From contig JASXTE010000016.1 of assembly GCA_030280995.1 (NCBI GenBank), positions 8,081,501 to 8,145,500 on the forward strand: a DNA stretch of 64,000 nucleotides, given 5' to 3'. Each line of letters begins with the position of its first letter. Within the stretch, counting starts at the first letter, position 1. Below the pieces are notes generated by a model that was given only the letters and a program-made list of their open reading frames with translations, was not told the origin of the DNA and did not search any database. This document shows positions 44,124 through 55,304 of this stretch, one piece after another. This DNA is from Hemileia vastatrix. Lineage: Eukaryota > Basidiomycota > Pucciniomycetes > Pucciniales > Zaghouaniaceae. Made by a program: the position numbers and the translations under genes.

Positions 44124-44474
44124 GTTATTATAAATGAAGATGAAAAGGAGCAGAAACAAGCAGATGAGATAGCGAGATGAAAAGGAGAAGAATCAAATAG
44201 ATGAAATGGGGAGAAATTCTGAGCGGATAGAATGAACAGGATGGGATGAGAATGGAAGTGCGCAGCAAGGTAGAAGGCTGGGATATCCAGAAAGTTGTCC
44301 AAGATGTGGTTATCAAATATTGAGGATAAAAATGTCAGATAAGAGGTGAACATTGACATGTAAAGTGTCTAATAACCCAATTATTAGCAAAAATAATTGC
44401 GGAAGATAATTGAGGTATGCAGATTATTTTCCGCAATTAATTTAATTGCGGATCGGTCAACATTGATACCCCCT

Positions 44475-45169
44475 ATTTAGAGGATAAGGATTCTGAAACT
44501 CTTATATGATTATTATCTAGGAATTTCAATTATATAGGCATGTATTTGTTGCTCAAGAATATCACTAAAGCTCAAAAAGATGAAGATTTTTGCTTATGGG
44601 ACACTCTACCTTCCTTTAACTCTTTTCTTGCTCTTTGAATCAAAAAGCACTGTAATAAAGCATTTGAAAAAAATCATGAACTTGCAACCAAAGTTGGAAT
44701 ACCGAATTGGTGTGACTCCAAATGGGAAGATATCAGCCACAAATATCTTTTATTTTCTAATGTTATTATCACTCATTCTGGATTTCACAATAAAATTCAC
44801 ACCGATACCAAGGACACCAATTTTCTTACTTTTGGTATATTCTCATATATCAACCCGATTACTGGCCAACCAATACCATCTCCAGCTAAAATCAAATGAC
44901 ATGGTTTATATTTTCCAGACCACCGGTGCATCATTGATTTTGGTTTGGGAAATGGTATCATCGAAACTATTTGGAATTCTTCTAAGGATAATCATCAAAC
45001 GACCAAAGCTCCTCCTGGTTTGGAATCCTGTCAAGATTTAACACATTTTGGTTGCTCATTTCAAATCAGTCATAAGTTGATTCAAAGAATCAATAAGGTA
45101 ATGAAAGAAGGTAAAGTTAATAGATTTAAAAAAACTTTATTTAGATCCAAAAAGTATGGGGATTAGAGT
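44475..45169 (+). pseudogene. Tet-like 2OG-Fe(II) oxygenase of E1, decayed
   Basis: Continues the E1 sequence after the E3 insertion. It reads like the E3 ORF but with TGA codons near 44637 and 44898. The H-X-D motif is present as HTD, and TIWNSSKDNHQTTKAP is kept. The end (LFRSKKYGD) matches the E3 and E2 proteins. Confidence 0.72.
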
Positions 45170-45234
45170 TGTCATCGAAAATTTTATATTTTTTCATAAA
45201 TTTTTAATAAATATTTTTTATGTATAAATTTCCT

Positions 45235-45410
45235 CAACTAAAGTAATGGGCCCACGACCTTGTGTTGTATAAATGGTAATCATGATAACATTTATTTGTT
45301 TCATGGGGTTCCTCTAGCCTATACCTGTGGAAAGTCCCAAACTTTTGTTTCTAGATTTGATCTGCATTTTGGCTTGAGGGATTGTCATTACTTTAAACTA
45401 GGGAAATTGA
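45235..45410 (+). other. conserved noncoding block (E1 copy)
   Basis: Same block as 41950-42135, starting CACGACCTTGTGTTGTATAA. This copy happens to be open in one frame (from 45260), which the other two copies are not. Confidence 0.5.
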
Positions 45411-45459
45411 TATATATTAGATATTTATTTAATAATTTATGTAATTATATTAAATTTAG

Positions 45460-45660
45460 ATGACTTCCACCACTTACTTCAATAAAATGCAGGGGGGGGG
45501 GGGTATTGCCAAATTTTCAAATCTGACATTTGAAATTGATGACTTAGAAAAATTTTGGTGATATCCACCCTTTGCTTCAATAAAATGCAGGGGAGAGTAT
45601 TGCAAATTTTTTAAAACAGATATGGAATTTTTTTGAATTGTAAATATTTTGGTGAAAATT
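45460..45660 (+). repeat. minisatellite (E1 copy) and inversion junction
   Basis: About two AATAAA units. Near 45660 the sequence switches to the reverse complement of transposase coding sequence, which marks the right breakpoint of the inverted segment of E1. Confidence 0.65.
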
Positions 45661-46305
45661 TTTGACGAGAATGTGAAAGTAATTGTTTCCACCTTGAGAA
45701 GGTTTCTGGCTCAAAGGAATAGCAGTACCATCAACAAAACCAATACATCCTGGGAAGCCCTCTGCTTGCATAACCTGAGATGATTCAAGTCGCTCTTCTT
45801 TTGTTGGCCAGGTGAGAAGTTGAGATTACAAGGAGTTGATGGCAGTGATACATTGTTTGGTATAAGTGTTAACTGAACCATACCCTAAATCAAAGACATT
45901 TTCTAAACGTTTCAAAGCGGCTCCATTACCATTTGAACCCAAATGACATAGTGTGATAGCCAATCAAATTGAAGGATGTTGTTGTTCTTTTTGAGAATTA
46001 TTGTGAAATATGGGTTGATCCTGAATAAGCTCAAGCAATTTAAGGTAACAATCCTGAGAAGTCCTGAACAGCTGTCTAAAACTGGGTGTAGATAGTTTAA
46101 GAAGTGTTTGGATGGTGTACTTGGGGGTATGAAGTACTTGAGGCTTTCTGGGAAGAAGGTAACGTTTCCTGGCCATTTTTGATAAAAAGACAAAATCTTC
46201 TTCTAGATCAGAATCAGAATTGCAATCAGAGTCCAAGAGCAGTTCAAGAGCCATGAAAGTCATTGCTTTATGTAATTTATCACGATTTGAAAGTGAGGAA
46301 GGCAT
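45661..46305 (-). pseudogene. truncated PIF/Harbinger transposase of E1
   Basis: From ATG 46305 (MPSSLSNRDKLHKAMTFMAL) it matches the E2 transposase up to GFVDGTAIPLSQKPSQGGNN, then breaks off at the inversion junction. An in-frame stop follows HPSI near 45965, and another interrupts about 50 codons later. The second Asp and Glu of the triad are absent. Confidence 0.78.
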
Positions 46306-46499
46306 AACTCTTATATGATATGATATGAAGATGTAAGTGATGTAAAATGTTTTGAGTTATGAAGTGTTATTCTGCGGAGTGCTGCGTATGGATGGGATGA
46401 TTCTGACAAATCAGTGAAATGGGACTTGATGGTGAAATCAGCACTTTTGGTTGAGAAAGTGCGGATTTGAGTGAAATAAGTGACTTATTTCATTTTGAA

Positions 46500-46591
46500 A
46501 TCCACCAGTATTGGGGCTAGTGTGTTTTGGAAATCCGCACTTATTTAAGTGCGGATTTGTAAGTGCAGATTTGCCAGAACTGACACCCCCT
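46500..46591 (-). repeat. E1 right terminal repeat
   Basis: AATCCGCACTT..AAGTGCGGATT hairpin at about 46530-46560, then TTGCCAGAACTGACACCCCC T, the inverted partner of the left end. Confidence 0.8.
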
Positions 46592-46624
46592 AATATTTAT
46601 CTACAAAAACGCATTTATTTCATT

Positions 46625-47673
46625 TTATTTAAAGGTATAATTATCATCACTAACCAATTTTTTTTTTAAATTTGCTTTCATACTTTGTAAAATAAGTAAA
46701 TCATCTGCCGTCTCACAATCTTTTTCTTTTGTGTGTAAAACTTTAGGATCATTAGCCATCATTTCACTGACAGACTTCTCATCATTTATGCTACAATTTA
46801 TTTCTGAAAGTCTCAGTTGTCTTACTTTAATATCTAGATTTTTTTCTTCAATAGCTAGCTTTCTTTTCTCAATTTCTAGTCTTTCTTCTTCAATCTTTAT
46901 TTTATCATTTTTTAATAGAAGATTCTCTCTTGTTAGTTCATTTCTTGACTCGGTTAGCCTATTTGTGTTATTTATGGCAGCTACACCTTTTTCGGAAAGG
47001 TCATTGAAGAGGGATGTGAGTAAGGATTTATCTTCTTCCATTCATTCAGTAAGGCACCTTTTCTTTTCAGCTTTTATCCCAAATGGACGGACTGTAAATC
47101 CACTAGAGGCTGGAGAGGGTGTTGGTGGGTCACTAGTAAAGTCTTCAGTCCCATTGCTTTCGTTCCCACTTAAATCGACCGTTACACTATTTGGGACCTT
47201 GGTTGGTTCCATTCGCCACTTTAGAGCAAAATTTAACTTCTCCCAAGCAGGAAGACTTTTAAAAGCTGACTTTTTTTGTCATTGATAAAGAGATAAGGAA
47301 GTTTGTAACCAGTCACTTGGTGAGGCTCCACTGGGAGGATTCCTTTCGATTGAGTAGTAGATAGAGCTGAACTTAAGGTTTGCCGTGTTGAGAGCCTGCC
47401 ATCTATATTATAAAAAAAGTAAGTTTAAAATAATTAAAAGATATCTTTATAACTTGAAACTGACCTTATTCTGATTTGATCATAGTCTCGGTAGTGCACA
47501 GAACTGAATTGGTTGAAATGTGCTTAAATTTTATTATAAAATGTTTCACCAGATTGGTAAGTTGCAAATTCTGGTTGCTCGCTGATGTGAATCCAGGAGA
47601 TAGCTAACTGCTCTTCTTCTTGGTGGTTCCAATTAGGGGATCACTTTTTCTTAGCTTTCGACGTGTTTATCAT
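46625..47673 (-). pseudogene. Myb/SANT-like protein pseudogene with coiled-coil end
   Basis: Read from ATG 47673. The trihelix-type domain has SPNWNHQEEEQLAISWIHIS, YDQIRIRWQALNTANLKF and LPAWEKLNFALKWRM; the C-terminus is a Glu/Lys-rich coiled coil (open from 47041: RLEIEKRKLAIEEKNLDIKV). One 60-70 bp intron lies near 47400-47465. Four stops interrupt it: TGA after the first ten codons, TAA at about 47532, TGA near 47280 and TGA before the coiled coil. The layout resembles proteins with a NAM-associated C-terminus common in rusts. It stands alone, just outside E1. Confidence 0.65.
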
Positions 47674-48223
47674 GTTAGATTATTTTAGGAGTTTTAGGAC
47701 AAGGTGTTAAATGAGGAAAATGGGTAGATTGAAGGGCTGTGTAGTAATAAGTGTGAATTATGATATGAAAAAGTTTTTTTACAATAAGTAGTGACACGTC
47801 AAATTGTTCAGCAGTTACAAGATGGAGTGAAAATAATTGGCAGGAAGAATATTGAATTACAGAATGAGGTCAAAAGGAGCTCAGTAACTTTAGTTGACAG
47901 TCTAAAGTACATTCTGAATTCACTAGCTAATAGAGGCCTTTAATGAAACGAGGGTTAAGGTTCACGTCAAAATGCAGTAAAATATGCATACCAAACCAAT
48001 TTACCAACACGGAGGTAGATGCTCTTAGTAATCAAGTTACTTATTAGTCTCCTGTATTTGTAAGCCTCATTGTTGGAGGACCCAACATAGTCAGTCTAGT
48101 CAGTCTTAATTCTGTATCAGCAGATTCAGTCCCATCTTTGACTATTCTTAGCATTATTAGTAGTCCACCCTCTTAGGTGTTAGAATTTTTTCCAATCTGT
48201 AACTGGCCCACTACAAAAGAATA
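47674..48223. other. no supported gene
   Basis: AT-rich spacer between the Myb-like pseudogene and a gag relic. It contains stretches such as TAGTCAGTCTAGTCAGTCTT near 48090, but I cannot assign LTR ends. Confidence 0.4.
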
Positions 48224-49209
48224 ATGAACCCCTCAGGTCAATCGAATGCATTTCTCCTTGTTGCAGTGCAAGAGCAGATGGCATGCTTGCAAGAACAGAA
48301 TTCCAGACTCATGGAATGTCTAGCAGTGGAAAAATCCTCATTTTGTGGCCCCACAGAGGCAGATTTGGATGCTGCTGAAGCTGAAGCACAGCCACTGCCC
48401 ACCACACTAGTGCCACCCATCAAAGGCCCAAAGATTTCAGTCCTAGCAATCTTCAATGGAAAGCAAGGCCCCTGGACAGATCAGTATGCATCACAGGTGA
48501 ACCTCCATGTTCTCCTCAATGGCTAGCAGCTCCCAGATGAGAAATCAAGACTTGGATTGGCAATATCTTACCTCACAGAAAAAGCAGAATTCTGGGCAAG
48601 GACATATACAAAAGAACTCCTTGAAGGTGCCAATGTGGCAACAAATTTTTTCCATTTCATGACAGCATTTGAGCTATCTTTTAGTGATACTGATGTGGGC
48701 ACAACCTTGGAACATGGTTTAAACCAATTAAACCAGAAACTTTCATTGGCTGAGTATTTGTAAGAATTCTGGGGCCACACCAGCTACTTCACAACATGGG
48801 GAAAACAAGCGCTCATGTTTCACTTCAGGACTGGCCTTTCACAAAGAATCAGAAACACCCTAATCAGTAACTCTGGTCCAATCTTTCTCCAAGAACTCAT
48901 GGAGCTGGCAATTTAAATAAATTATGAGTATATGTATTAAAAAATGGATTCCAGAAGTGGCACAGCTATGTCTCATCAAGTGGAGCCAGAGCCTGGGACA
49001 CAAATTCCATGGATATTGACACAGTAAATTCACAGGGCACTAGTGGGAGAAAGAGGCTTTCAGATGAGGAATACCAAAGGTGCATGAGTAAAGGTTTGTG
49101 TCTAATTTGTGGAAGAAGTGCTCACTTTAAAATGGAGTGTAGGGGGGAAATAAGGGTTAGTGAAGTGGAGGATAGTGCAGGTAAGTTTCAGGTAAAAGAC
49201 AGTGCTTAG
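48224..49209 (+). pseudogene. gag relic of a further Gypsy-type element
   Basis: Starts MNPSGQSNAFLLVAVQEQMA with a short coiled coil, then a capsid-like domain (FNGKQGPWTDQYASQVNLHV, LAISYLTEKAEFWARTYTKE) broken by a TAG at 48524 and a TAA at 48761. After a frame change comes YQRCMSKGLCLICGRSAHFK with a CCHC knuckle. No pol of this family is visible; the neighbour to the right belongs to family B. Confidence 0.68.
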
Positions 49210-49609
49210 GAGTGAAGGGTGTGCCCTCCTTGAGCAAAGTGAAGGGAATGTATAAATTGAATTCAGTAGAAGAATTGTCAGAATTGTAGAAGAAGAGAGT
49301 TCTATAATACTAAGTAATAGACACAATCCAAGATGGGTTGGTTCTCCTATCCAAAATTAATTTAAGACAGAAGTGCCTGCCACTCTAATTTAAAGACAAT
49401 TCAAACACAGATGCAAGTGTGGTGGAGGATAGAAGAGTAGAGATAATTATTTTTAAAGGAATTTAAAAGAAAGGAAGTAATATATTATAAATATATGAAA
49501 TCTATCTGCTATCTAGATATATTTTCAGTAAGCACTAGTACTCTCAGTCACTCATACTTTAAAGCACTCTCTCTAATACTATTTTTACTTTAGTAATAAA
49601 ATAACTCTA
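49210..49609. other. no supported gene, junction region
   Basis: Non-coding DNA between two retroelement relics. It may include an LTR end of the gag relic family, but no terminal motifs could be matched. Confidence 0.35.
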
Positions 49610-50715
49610 CAGTGCTACTTCTGGTTATTGTTGGTTTCATGTTTAGGTTAGCTCAACAAAGGCAGTTTGAAAAAGCTAGATATAGCTCTTCCTTTACTGA
49701 AAAACCTATTGAGCTCCTGATGAAACTTATGAAGATTGTGAGGGCGATGAACCAAGATATGAATTTTGAATTATGGAAGGACAGGATATGGCTCTGTTTT
49801 GTCCCCTATTGGTAAATACAAAGCAAGAGTATTTTTCAAATATAACCATGGTTTGTAAAATCTATGTGTGACTTTTTAGTTATGAAAAATGATAACTTGA
49901 GCAGTTGGTTCATTACGGGAAATGATATTTTAACCAAATAAGGCATAAAATTGGACCCCTCAAATCAATGCATCACAATGGGGATGAATGGGAAAAAAAA
50001 ATTTAAAATTTTCTCCCCCAAAAAATTATTAACACCAGGATTGAACACATGTCATTCTGTAGTTCAATATAAAGGAAGATATACAAGAGAAATTCCTGCT
50101 CTTCTGTCTGAAATTGACACAGCTTCTTTTGGAGAACAACTTTCTGGTGAGGAAAATGATTCCATCATCCAATTGATAAAATCTTTTCCTATGGCCTTCG
50201 CTAATGGGTCACATGAAGTAGAGTTTGTAAATGAAGAAATGAAGCTCTCATTATCTTGCCCATTAACTAAAATACCACCTATTTTAAAGAAGAAGCTTTA
50301 CCCCGCTTCTCCCACAACGAGAAAAGATATTGAAGACAATATCTCTACCCTTTTAAAAATTATTATTATTGAGAAGTTAGTTGAAACACCTAAATATTGT
50401 GTTATCTCACCTGTTCTAATTTCTTATTTGAAAGATAAAGCTAGGTTATGTGGTGATTATAGAGCATTAAACACTTATACTGTAGATGATATCTATCCTT
50501 TATCCAGAATTACCTGTATACATGCTACCTAACAAGGTGCTAAATTTATCAGCTGTTTAGATGGTAATAAAGGATATCACCAGGTACCTGCTACAAAGAA
50601 TTCCCAGAATTTTCTGATGATTGCTACTCATATGGGTATTTAAAAGTATGTTAGGATTCCATTTGGCCCTAAAAATGCCCCTTCAGTTTTTCAAAAAGTT
50701 ATGGATAACACATTG
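49610..50715 (+). pseudogene. family B gag-protease-RT relic with internal deletion
   Basis: A gag fragment (LAQQRQFEKARYSSSFTEKP, matching LTQQRLYEKTRYNPLNGDKP of B) is fused at about 49793 to the end of the protease (GKYKARVFFKYNHG), skipping about 700 bp seen in B. From 49951 the RT entry region is open for 193 codons (KLVETPKYCVISPVLISYLK, DYRALNTYTVDDIYPLSRIT). RT then breaks off in FGPKNAPSVFQKVMDNT where the minus-strand LTR begins, before the catalytic YVDD. It is a separate subfamily member with visible sequence divergence from B. Confidence 0.75.
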
Positions 50716-50850
50716 TGTCAGTGTATCTAGTATATAAGTATGATTTTAATAGTATTTATTAATGGTCCTACTACTTATTTATAAATGATTCAGTAATTAA
50801 ACCTCAGGGGAAGACTAATAAAAAAGTTATACTTAAATAAAACTCACAAT

Positions 50851-51000
50851 AGGGGGTGTCAGTTCTGGCAAATTTGCACTTAAATTTTACCAAATCCGCA
50901 CTTAAATAAGTGCGGATTTCCAAAACACACTAGCACCAATACTGGTGGATTTCAAAATGAAATAAGTCACTTATTTCACTCAAATCCGCACTTTCTAAAC
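50851..51000. repeat. E2 left terminal and subterminal repeat
   Basis: The terminal repeat is followed by the hairpin AAATCCGCACTT-AAAT-AAGTGCGGATTT, or nearly so, and a second CAAATCCGCACTTT. The same subterminal hairpins occur at both ends of E1 and, degenerate, at the right end of E2. Confidence 0.8.
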
Positions 51001-51144
51001 CAAAAGTGCTGATTTCACCATCAAGTCCCATTTCACTGATTTGTCAGCATCATCCCATTCATACGCAGCACTCTGCAGAATAAGACTTCATAACTCAAAA
51101 CATCGTACATCATTTACATCTTCATATCATATCATATAAGAGTT

Positions 51145-52410
51145 ATGCCTTCCTCACTTTCAAATCATGATAAATTACATAAAGCAATGACTTTCATGGC
51201 TCTTGAACTGCTCTTGGACTCTGATTCCGATTCTGATTCTGATCTAGAAGAACATTTTGTCGTTTTATCAAAAATGGCCAGGAAACGTTACCTTCTTCCC
51301 AGAAAGCCTCAAGTACTTCATACCCCCAAGTACACCATCCAAACACTTCTTAAACTATCTACACCCAGTTTTAGACAGCTGTTCAGGACTTCTCAGGAAT
51401 GTTTCCTTAAATTGCTTGAGATTATTCAGGATCATCCCATATTTCACAATAATTCTCAAAAAGAAAAACAACATCCTTCAATTCAATTGGCCATCACACT
51501 ATGTGGTTTGGGTTCAAATGGTAATGGAGCCGCTTTGAAACGTTTAGAAAATGTCTTTGATTTAGGGTATGGTTCAGTTAACACTTATACCAAATGATGT
51601 ATCACTGCCATCAACTCCTTGGAATCTCAACTTCTCACCTGGCCAACAAAAGAAGAGCGACTTGAATCATCTCAGGTTATGCAAGCAGAGGGCTTCCCAG
51701 GATGTATTGGTTTTGTTGATGGTACTACTATTCCTTTGAGCCAGAAACCTGCTCAAGGTGGAAACAATTACTTTTAATGTAAAAAGAGGTAGATTATTTT
51801 TAACTCGTTTCATTCTCTTTGAAACTAACACAAACAAATATATCTTCTTTATAGATATTCAATTTCCGTTCAGCTTATATGTGACATAAACAAAAAATTT
51901 ATATCATTCTTTGCTGGCTATCCTGGCTCATGTCATGACTCCTACATCTTCCAAAGAATGCAAATTTCAAATGAACCTGGAAAATTCTTTGATGAAGATC
52001 AGTATCTTCTTGCAGATTCTGCTTATGTGAATGGAAAGTATGTACTTCCTGCTTTTTGGGGAGCAGCTTCAGAAGACAGTCAAAATGCCAAATTCAACAA
52101 TCATTTGGCAAAGTCAAGAGTCCGTATTGAACATTCTATTGGAATCTTGAAAGGCCGTTTTTCTAGCTTAAGGGAATTAAGAAGTCCTCTTAGAAATAAA
52201 TCTGAAATGCAGGCGGTGATCAACTGGATTCTGTGTTGCACTATACTTCATAACCTACTTGCTGACCTCAAAGATCAATGGTTAGAGCTGTATGAAGATG
52301 AACAAGTTGATTCACCTCCGACTATATCCAACACTTCTATTTCTCAATCAACTAGTATAAGGGCAAAAATTCTTCCAATAACACTCCAACATTTTTCAAC
52401 GCAATTTTAA
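51145..52410 (+). pseudogene. PIF/Harbinger transposase of E2
   Basis: Exon 1 51145-51788, intron 51789-51854 (GTAGAT...TTTATAG, in phase), exon 2 51855-52410. Stops: TGA at 51595 and TAA at 51774. The N-terminal half has the acidic DSDSDSDSDLEE run and HPIFHNNSQKEKQHPSIQLA. The DDE nuclease shows D in GCIGFVDGTTIPLSQKP, D in QYLLADSAYVNGKY, and E in KSRVRIEHSIGILKGRF, followed by WILCCTILHNLL. All three catalytic residues are present; only the two stops prevent translation. It belongs to the DDE superfamily of PIF/Harbinger elements and would cut the AGGGGG ends. Confidence 0.82.
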
Positions 52411-52829
52411 TTTTTTTTTTCTTTCTCTTCAAATGATCAATTTGCATGTGTTATTCACTGAGAATGGTAAATTTTTTTGCATATTTTTTTGGTTTTTGAA
52501 TTTGCTGCTAAAGTCTTATTTTTTTTTCTGTCTGTGTTTTCTTTCATCAACTCAACATGAAATTGCATATTTTCAGCAAAAGCATATTTTTTCAGTCACT
52601 CTCTTTTTTTTCTTCACTCATATCCGTTTTCTCCTCTCTTCCCACATCACTCAATCAATTTCACTTATATTTCTTTTTTCTCAACTCATCTCTTCAGGTA
52701 AGTCATTTTATTTGTTTTACTTAATTTTTTGCTAATTTTTTTTTTTTTTGGTTTTTTTGTTTTTTTGTTTTTTTTGTTTTTTTTTTGTAAGTGGTTGTTT
52801 TTAAATTTATAGGTAAAATTAACCTTTTT
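52411..52829 (+). other. E2 spacer start
   Basis: T-rich noncoding sequence homologous to parts of 37813-38976 and 40012-41190 (CTCAACATGAAATTGCATAT is shared). Confidence 0.6.
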
Positions 52830-53610
52830 TTTCTCTCTCTCTCCCTCTCCCTCTTTTCTCTCTTTATCCCCCCTTGGCCTGGGCTTTTTCCCACCTTTAC
52901 CCTCTCCTTGGAATGGATACATCCCCCTTTTCCCCCCTTTGGCTGCCTTATTCCCCCCTCCTTGGCTCACTCTAACCTCCCTTTTCTCCCTCTTTGGTCT
53001 CATCTCTCCCTTTCTCCCCCTTGTTGGTCTCCTCATTCCCTCCCCTCATTCCCCTCCACCCCCCACCAAATCCACCAAATCCCCCCTCCAAATCCCCTCC
53101 AAACCTGCCTCTAACCCCCCCTCCAAACCCCCCTCCTATCCCCCTCAAAACACCCCAAATCCACCCTCAAATCCCTCCTACCCCCCCTTAAATATCACTT
53201 AACGATTCGGTAACGAATCGTTAAGTAAATTGGAGGGGAGGTTAGGGGGGTTTAGAGGGGGGTATTGGGGGGGTTTCAAGGGGGATTTAGAGGGGGGGTT
53301 GGAGGGGGGTTAGGGGGGGTTTGGAGGGGGCGAAATGAGGTGGATTGAAGGGGGTGTTGGGGGGGGGTTGCAGGGGGTTTGGAGGGGGATTTGCAGGGGG
53401 GTTTGGAGGGGGATTTGGAGGGGGGTTTGGAGGGGATTTGGAGGGGGGTTTGGAGGGGATTTGGAGGTGGATTTGAAGAGGAGATTTGGGGGATTTGGAG
53501 GGGGGATTTAAGGGATTTGGTGGGGGGATTTGGGGGATTTGATGGGGGGTGGAGGGGGGGGTTTTACAAGGGTTTTGCCAAAGTGTGAGAGGGGTTTGGA
53601 GAGGGGAATT
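52830..53610. repeat. polypyrimidine then polypurine foldback tract
   Basis: 52830-53190 is almost pure C/T, 53230-53610 almost pure G/A with many GGGG runs, so the halves are complementary in composition and partly in sequence. The centre at 53197-53226 is a perfect hairpin: ACTTAACGATTCG, loop GTAA, CGAATCGTTAAGT. The purine half is built of GGGGGGATTTGGAG-like units. Chance ORFs inside are not genes. Confidence 0.85.
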
Positions 53611-53822
53611 TAGGGGAATGGGGAAGTGATAAAAAAAATTTAACAGTTTTTTGATTTTTTTTTTAATTTTAGAGAAAAATATTCATCAAGTTCAAGTTAA
53701 ATAAAAAAATTCTTATTAGTCTTTTGAGGATTTTTTATTTTTTAATTTAAATTAAGTGAGTTTTTTTTTAATGTATAATTTTGGGTGTTTGAAAAGTAAC
53801 AAATTTTTAAGTAGAAAAATAC

Positions 53823-55012
53823 ATGTCTTTAACTTCAGATTCACCACTTACCTCACTCTCATCTTCTTTAACTTCGTTATCATCTTCAAATTCAACTTTT
53901 TTTCAATCATCATCTAAAACATTGTCAAAAAATGAACAGTATCAAAATAAAAGAAATTATAAAATAATAATTCACTTGGATCAATTATTTGGCCATATTT
54001 CAAAAATAAAGTACTATAAAACTAAAGTTGAAAGAAAAAAAAATATCCAAAAACGTTACCTGAAAATATACATTATTTAACTGAAACTGGAGGTGATGAA
54101 GTTAAAGCTGTTATAATTAATACTTTCAAACCTCAATTTATTTACGAAAACCATTCTTTTAATGGTTTAAAAGATGAATCATTTAATCAACTCTGCGATC
54201 TCATAATAACACTCTATCAAATGGCTTTGGTTTGCTTATCTTTAAGGAATAAGAATTTGTTGGGTGGAATCATGATTGGAATTGGATGGAGACCAGGAAT
54301 TTATAAAGGTTTTTCTCTTGGTATGTTTAAAAAAATTTCTGGATTTTTTAATATCATTTTACTGAATTTAATTCAAATAGGCATATATTCTTTACTCAGA
54401 TCTTTATCTAAAGCTGAATTAGATAATGATTTTTGAAAGTGGAATACTTTACCTTCATTTAATTCATTTCTTGCTCTTCGACTTAAAAAACTCTTCAATA
54501 AAGCTTTTGAAAAAAATCATGAAGTTGCTACGAGACTAGGAATACCAAATAGGTGCAACTCTGAATGGGAAGATATTAGAAGTGATTATCTAATTTTTTC
54601 AAATGTTATAATCACTCATTCTGGATTTCATAATCAAATTCACACCAACTCAAATGATGCCAATTACCTCACTTATGGAATTTTCACATATATTAATCCT
54701 ATCACTGGACAACCTTTTCCGTCACCTGCAAAAATTAAAGGACATAGATTATATTTCCCGGATCATAGATGTATAATCGATTTTGGATTAGGAAATGGAA
54801 TCATCAAAACAGTTTGGAATTCTTCTTACAATAATCACCAAACCACAAAGGCTCCTCCAGGTTTGGAATCTTGTCAAGACTTCACGCATTTTGGTTGCTC
54901 TTTCCAGATCAGTCAAAAGTTAATCCAACAAATAAACAAGTTAAAAAAAGAAGAAAAAGGTAATAAATTTAAACATTCTTTAGGTAGATCTAAAAAGTAT
55001 GGGGATTCGTAG
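53823..55012 (+). pseudogene. Tet-like 2OG-Fe(II) oxygenase of E2, fullest copy
   Basis: A Ser-rich N-terminus from ATG 53823 shifts frame in an A run near 54040; then HYLTETGGDEVKAVIINTF and LLGGIMIGIGWRPGIYKG form an N-terminal region absent from E1 and E3. A TGA at 54434 follows ELDNDF. The oxygenase core is readable: SNVIITHSGFHNQIHTNSND, FTYINPITGQPFPSPAKI, LYFPDHRCIIDFGLGNG and WNSSYNNHQTTKAP. The iron-binding H-X-D is H-T-N here, so even a repaired frame would lack one iron ligand. Compare the intact E3 core at 41257-41877. Confidence 0.72.
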
Positions 55013-55084
55013 AGTCACCAAATATTTAATATTCTTCCATAAATTTATAATAAATAAATATGATATTTCAATTTATGAAATTAA

Positions 55085-55250
55085 AGTAATGGGCCCACGA
55101 CCTTGTGTTGTATAAATGGTAATCATGATAACATTAATTTGATCCATGGGGCTCCTCTAGCCTATACCTGTGGAAAGTCCCAAACCTAGTTTCTAGACTT
55201 GATCTGCATTTTGGCTTGAGGAATTGTCATTACTTTAAAAGTAGTACATT
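55085..55250 (+). other. conserved noncoding block (E2 copy)
   Basis: CACGACCTTGTGTTGTATAA ... TTTTGGCTTGAGGAATTGTC at the same place behind the Tet-like ORF as in E1 and E3. Confidence 0.5.
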
Positions 55251-55304
55251 TGACATATCTTATTTATATATTAATTAATTTATGTAATTATATTAAATTT
55301 TGAT

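Larger units (their letters stand above)
38977..44474 (+). mobile_element. PIF/Harbinger-type transposon E3, nested in E1
   Basis: Ends AGGGGGTATCAATGTT and its complement, flanked by ATT (38974-38976 and 44475-44477). The uninterrupted site is visible at 41170-41200 inside E3 itself (GCATATTTAGAGG). Layout: truncated transposase (+), spacer, intact Tet-like ORF (+), conserved block, minisatellite, intact Myb-like gene (-). A subterminal hairpin (CTTATCCACTAGCCC with its complement, 39061-39092) lies near the left end. Confidence 0.9.
37389..46591 (-). mobile_element. PIF/Harbinger-type transposon E1, rearranged and interrupted by E3
   Basis: Ends AGGGGGTGTCAGTTCTGGCA and its complement at 46591, flanked by AAT (37386-37388 and 46592-46594). 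The left end equals the Myb-gene end of E2 and the right end equals its transposase end, so E1 lies in reverse. Its centre (spacer, Tet-like ORF, conserved block, minisatellite) is, however, in the same direction as in E2: the central segment is inverted. The Myb-like gene is missing and the transposase is truncated. E3 is inserted at 38976. Without E3, E1 is about 3.7 kb. Confidence 0.88.

Noticed and set aside
52686..53588. ORFs in the polypyrimidine/polypurine tract (Arg/Gly/Lys-rich or Pro-rich)
   Set aside because: Low-complexity sequence lacking stops by composition; no conservation.
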